In this document: one piece after another, positions 45,309-48,064 of the stretch
Numbering within the stretch: position 1 is the first letter of the stretch
Layout: each line of letters begins with the position of its first letter
Source of the DNA: Rothia santali
GTDB lineage: Bacteria; Actinomycetota; Actinomycetes; Actinomycetales; Micrococcaceae
Direction: 5' to 3'
Assembly (NCBI RefSeq): GCF_024199905.1
Contig: NZ_JANAFB010000026.1
Location: forward strand, 1 to 48,064
DNA: 48,064 bases
Notes under the pieces: model-generated
Databases searched by the model: none
What the model saw: only the letters and a program-made list of their open reading frames with translations
What the model was told of the DNA's origin: nothing
Position numbers and translations under genes: made by a program

Positions 45309-45731
45309 ATGCCCAAGATCGGCAGGAACGGTCAGCCCAAGAGGAGCGAGCTGCCGGAGCCGCTCAAGAACTCCGGCAAGAAGGCGCAGGACACCTTCGC
45401 GAAGGCCTACGACTCCGCGATGGAGGAGTACGACGACGAGCAGCGCGCCCACCAGGTGGCCTACGCCGCCCTCAAGCACACCCACGAGAAGGTGGGCGAC
45501 GCGTGGCGCGAGAAGGAGGAGTACGGCCCCTCCGACGCGCGCAGCGAGGAGGGCGGGCGGGACTCCTCGAAGCCCACCGCGGGCGGCGTGGACGCCAACG
45601 CCTCGAAGGAGCACCTCTACCGGCTGGCCCAGGAGCTCGACGTCGAGGGGCGGTCCGGGATGACCAAGGACGAGCTCGTCGAGGCTCTGGAGAAGGAGAG
45701 CCAGCGGAGGGGCGGGCGGCGGAGGGGCTAG
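45309..45731 (+). CDS. ChaB-like protein with C-terminal SAP/Rho-N-like helix pair
   Basis: A 140-residue highly charged protein. Residues 14-70 match the ChaB domain (ELPEPLKNSGKKAQDTFAKA, HQVAYAALKHTHEKVGDAW). After an acidic, Ser-rich linker (about 75-97), KEHLYRLAQELDVEGRSGMTKDELVEAL resembles a Rho N-terminal or SAP nucleic-acid-binding motif split over the last 40 residues, followed by an RRGGRRRG tail. ChaB proteins are annotated as cation-transport regulators, but this form is common in actinobacteria as a probable stress-linked small protein. GAGGAGG is upstream of ATG 45309. Confidence 0.82.
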   Translation: MPKIGRNGQPKRSELPEPLKNSGKKAQDTFAKAYDSAMEEYDDEQRAHQVAYAALKHTHEKVGDAWREKEEYGPSDARSEEGGRDSSKPTAGGVDANASKEHLYRLAQELDVEGRSGMTKDELVEALEKESQRRGGRRRG

Positions 45732-45928
45732 GTCGCCGCCGGGGTCGCCTCGGGGGCGTGCCCGGGCCGCGCCGGGGCCGCCCTGGGGGCCGCCCTGGGG
45801 GCCGCGGCTGAGCCGCACCGGGGCCGCGTCGAGGCCCGGAATAGGCCTAGTGCATCCCCGGCGCGGATCCTAGACTCGACAGCACGGGCCCGCACCCGCG
45901 CGGGCCGCCCCGCTCGAAAGGTGCTCCC

Positions 45929-46774
45929 ATGTCCACCGAACCCACCTCCGAGACCGTCCCCCAGGCCAGCGGCGTCGGCAGCCCCGTCTGGCTCGAGCTC
46001 ACGACCGACCAGGCCGGACTGGTCCGCGACTTCTACGCCCGGCTGCTCGGCTGGCGCGTCACCGACGAGGAGATGCCCGGCTTCGGGATGATCTACCAGG
46101 GCGAGACGCTGGTCGGCGGCTTCATCGACTCGACGCGCTTCGACAACTTCGGCGCCTCCGACGCGGAGGGCGTGCCCAACGCCTGGACCGTCTACCTGCG
46201 CACCGACGACCTCGACGCCGCCCTCGCGGCCGTCGAGGAGACCGACGGCCGCGTGCTCATGCCGATCCGCGACGTCGAGGGCCAGGGCCGCTTCTCGATC
46301 GTCTCCGCGCCCGACGGGGCCGTGCTGGGGGTCTGGGAGCTCGGCGAGTTCGACGGCCTGGCCTTCCCCATGACGCCCGGCTCGCCCGTCTGGTTCGAGA
46401 CCCTCTCGACGGACTACGACGCGGCGGTCCCCTTCTACGAGAGGGCCCTCGGCTGGAACGTGGTCCCCATGGGCGGGGAGGACGGCGGCGAGGGCGACGT
46501 CGATGAGGGCGGCGTCCGCTACGCGACCCACGGTCCCGATGGCGAGGGCGGCGCCGGGATCTGCGCGGCGGACTCCTTCCTCCCGGACGGGGTCCCGTCC
46601 TTCTGGCGGGCCTACTTCCTCGTGGAGGAGACCGACGCCGCCGTGCGCACGGTCCAGGAGCTGGGCGGGCACCTGCTCGACGGCCCCATGGACTCCCCCT
46701 TCGGCCGGGTCGCGACGGTCGCCGACCCCGGCGGGGCCACGTTCCAGCTGGTGGACGGCCACCGGGCCGGCTGA
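45929..46774 (+). CDS. Two-domain VOC (glyoxalase/bleomycin-resistance) protein
   Basis: A 281-residue protein with two VOC modules (about 15-140 and 148-278). Each starts with a GSPVW(L/F)E strand and contains the (R/A)DFYARLLGW or PFYERALGW helix, ending near the metal-ligand strand. Actinobacterial members are often named hydroxylase or 27-kDa antigen-like, but their function is largely unknown. The second domain has an acidic loop (GGEDGGEGDVDEGG). AAAGG precedes ATG 45929. The 197-base gap upstream has a duplicated GCCGCCCTGGGG unit and a weak TAGACT -10-like site (45871-45876). Confidence 0.82.
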   Translation: MSTEPTSETVPQASGVGSPVWLELTTDQAGLVRDFYARLLGWRVTDEEMPGFGMIYQGETLVGGFIDSTRFDNFGASDAEGVPNAWTVYLRTDDLDAALAAVEETDGRVLMPIRDVEGQGRFSIVSAPDGAVLGVWELGEFDGLAFPMTPGSPVWFETLSTDYDAAVPFYERALGWNVVPMGGEDGGEGDVDEGGVRYATHGPDGEGGAGICAADSFLPDGVPSFWRAYFLVEETDAAVRTVQELGGHLLDGPMDSPFGRVATVADPGGATFQLVDGHRAG

Positions 46775-46883
46775 GCCGACGGCAGCCGGGCGGGCCCGGA
46801 CGGACCGGACCAGACGCACCACGTCGGACCGCGCCGCGTCGCCCAGGGTGTCGCCCGGCGCCACGGTGTGAGACGGTGGGCCC

Positions 46884-47693
46884 ATGAGCCAGCTCGTCGC
46901 CCACCGGGGCCGCTCGGCGCGCGCGCCGGAGAACACCCTGGCCGCCTTCGAGGCGGCGCTGACCGCGGACTTCGAGTGGATCGAGACCGACGTCGACCTC
47001 CTGGCAGACGGCGTCCCGGTCCTCATCCACGACTCGACCCTCGACCGCACCACCGACGGCGCCGGTCCCGTCAGCGCCGCGACGAGCCGCTCCCTGCGGC
47101 ACCGCGACGCGGGCTCATGGTTCTCCGCCGACTTCGCCGGGGAGCGCCTTCCGCTGCTGGCCGACCTCACGGACCTCATGGCGCGGACGGGGCTCAGCGC
47201 GAACCTCGAGCTCAAGCTCTCCCACCCGACCCCCGAGAGGGTCGAGCGCTGCCTCGACGCCGTCGTGGAGGAGCTGGAGGGCCTGGCCGGCGCGTCGCGG
47301 AGCGGCGAGGTCGGGGGCGGGCCCGGGGCTCCCGGGCCGGGCGCCCCCGCGCCGGAGGAGGGCCCCGGCGTCGTGATCTCCTCCTTCGACCACGCGCTGC
47401 TCGCAGGGCTGCGGGAACGCTCTGCCGGCGCGGTCCTCGCGCCGCTCTTCCACGCCGGCGAGCTCGCGGACGGCTGGCGCCGGGCGGCGGACGCGGTCGG
47501 GGCCCAGCGGATCCACCCGCACCACGCCGACCTGGACCCGCTGCTCGTGGAGACCCTGCTCGACGCCGGGCTCGGCATCTCCGCGTGGACGGTCAACGCC
47601 CCGGAGCGCGCCCGCCTGCTGTCGGAATGGGGCGTCGGGAGCATCTGCACCGATGGGCCCGAGGGCATGACCCCCGGGGCCTGGGAGGCGTGA
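46884..47693 (+). CDS. Glycerophosphodiester phosphodiesterase family protein
   Basis: A 269-residue GDPD enzyme releasing an alcohol from glycerol-3-phosphodiesters. The catalytic His pair and metal ligands are in VAHRGRSARAPENTLAAF (first His in HRG) and IETDVDLLADGVPVLIHDSTLDRTTDG, with ELKLSH further on. SAWTVNAPERA and CTDGPEGM close the barrel. A G/P/A/E-rich insert occurs at about 138-158. No signal peptide is seen, so it is likely cytosolic. It converges with the gene at 47859 and ends before a tandem repeat and a large hairpin. Confidence 0.9.
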   Translation: MSQLVAHRGRSARAPENTLAAFEAALTADFEWIETDVDLLADGVPVLIHDSTLDRTTDGAGPVSAATSRSLRHRDAGSWFSADFAGERLPLLADLTDLMARTGLSANLELKLSHPTPERVERCLDAVVEELEGLAGASRSGEVGGGPGAPGPGAPAPEEGPGVVISSFDHALLAGLRERSAGAVLAPLFHAGELADGWRRAADAVGAQRIHPHHADLDPLLVETLLDAGLGISAWTVNAPERARLLSEWGVGSICTDGPEGMTPGAWEA

Positions 47694-47700
47694 CGGGGCG

Positions 47701-47760
47701 GACGACCGGACGGATGGACGCGACGGGACGGACGACCGGACGGATGGACGCGACGGGACG
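47701..47760. repeat. 30-base tandem repeat
   Basis: Two identical 30-base units (47701-47730 and 47731-47760), beginning GACGACCGGACGGATGGACG, are followed by degenerate copies to about 47800. They lie in the gap between two convergent genes. Confidence 0.75.
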
Positions 47761-47798
47761 GACGGGCGGATGACCGGACGGATGGACGAACGACCAAA

Positions 47799-47840
47799 CG
47801 CGACGGGGCGGACGACCGATCGGCCGTCCGCCCCGTCGCG
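47799..47840. terminator. Bidirectional hairpin terminator candidate
   Basis: CGCGACGGGGCGGACG (47799-47814) and its exact complement (47825-47840) form a perfect 16-base, nearly all-GC stem with a 10-base loop. It lies between convergent genes and has no T-run on either side. Confidence 0.7.
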
Positions 47841-47858
47841 TGCGGGGAGCGTGCGCTG

Positions 47859-48064
47859 CTACTCCTTGATCGTCACCGACCCGGTCTCGCCCGAGCCGGG
47901 GGCCGCGGAGTCCTTGCCCACGATGGGCACGGCCTCCGTGATCGGCTGGTAGATCGCCGAGGCGTGCCGCGGGTCCGGGCGCCCCATCTGGATCTGCTCG
48001 AGGTCCGAGACGTGGGGGCCGCCGCGGAACTTCGGCGAGGGCTCCAGGCCGGTCTTGCGGCGGG
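47859..48064 (-). CDS. C-terminal end of an unidentified protein, cut by the window edge
   Basis: The last 67 residues of a minus-strand gene, ending in TAG at 47859-47861. It contains RRKTGLEPSPKFRGG, SDLEQIQMGRPDPRHASAIY and a G/S/T-rich tail ending VTIKE. It looks like a soluble, polar tail, as at the end of a transporter or membrane enzyme, but I do not recognise the family. Codon third positions are GC-rich, supporting real coding. Confidence 0.6.
   Translation of the reverse strand, partial: RRKTGLEPSPKFRGGPHVSDLEQIQMGRPDPRHASAIYQPITEAVPIVGKDSAAPGSGETGSVTIKE

Noticed and set aside
47701-47800. Possible CRISPR-like array
   Set aside because: Units are directly tandem with no spacers, so this is a simple tandem repeat.

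Overview
The window is high-GC actinobacterial DNA. Coding regions have strongly GC-biased third codon positions, GTG starts are common, and there is one 16S-23S-5S operon whose 16S reads like a Micrococcales sequence (Micrococcaceae or Brevibacteriaceae style). I cannot assign a genus. The left edge carries a short RpoC-like fragment whose similarity stops abruptly near base 118. The right edge cuts an unidentified minus-strand gene.

0.3-9.5 kb is catabolic. It holds a MobA-type (3-hydroxybenzoate 4-monooxygenase/phenol hydroxylase family) flavoprotein, an APC amine or amino-acid permease, a flavin amine oxidase, an AraC-type regulator, an aldehyde dehydrogenase and a GlcD-type FAD oxidase. 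The order permease - amine oxidase - aldehyde dehydrogenase - ring hydroxylase suggests uptake and oxidation of an aromatic amine to a hydroxybenzoate-type acid and then a catechol such as protocatechuate; this pathway is inference. 9.5-18.4 kb holds two tandem NAD-specific glutamate dehydrogenases of the large (about 180 kDa) class. One is full length and the downstream one lacks about 540 N-terminal residues. 18.7-23.3 kb is a shikimate/quinate module: a shikimate dehydrogenase-like enzyme, a QuiC-type 3-dehydroshikimate dehydratase fused to an HPPD-like domain, and a convergent ShiA-like MHS permease. It also leads to protocatechuate.

23.5-29.2 kb is a tightly packed five-gene minus-strand operon for a surface glycan: DUF6541-like membrane protein, polyprenol-P-sugar synthase-like GT2, DUF2304 protein, second GT2 and a flippase. 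An aminotransferase and an MFS transporter (plus strand) separate it from a second DUF6541-like paralogue. An ElaA-type acetyltransferase follows.

35.4-41.7 kb is a minus-strand rRNA operon with two different tandem 5S genes, a rho-independent terminator, a long leader with two candidate promoters, and a repeated boxA-like element in leader and ITS. 41.8-48.0 kb holds an LLM flavin oxidoreductase, a lower-GC island with a palindromic promoter and a 14-codon ORF, a type-B carboxylesterase, a tautomerase behind a strong inverted repeat, a ChaB-like protein, a double VOC protein and a GDPD phosphodiesterase. Short tandem repeats recur in the gaps between genes. I saw no tRNA, CRISPR array, complete insertion sequence or phage genes.
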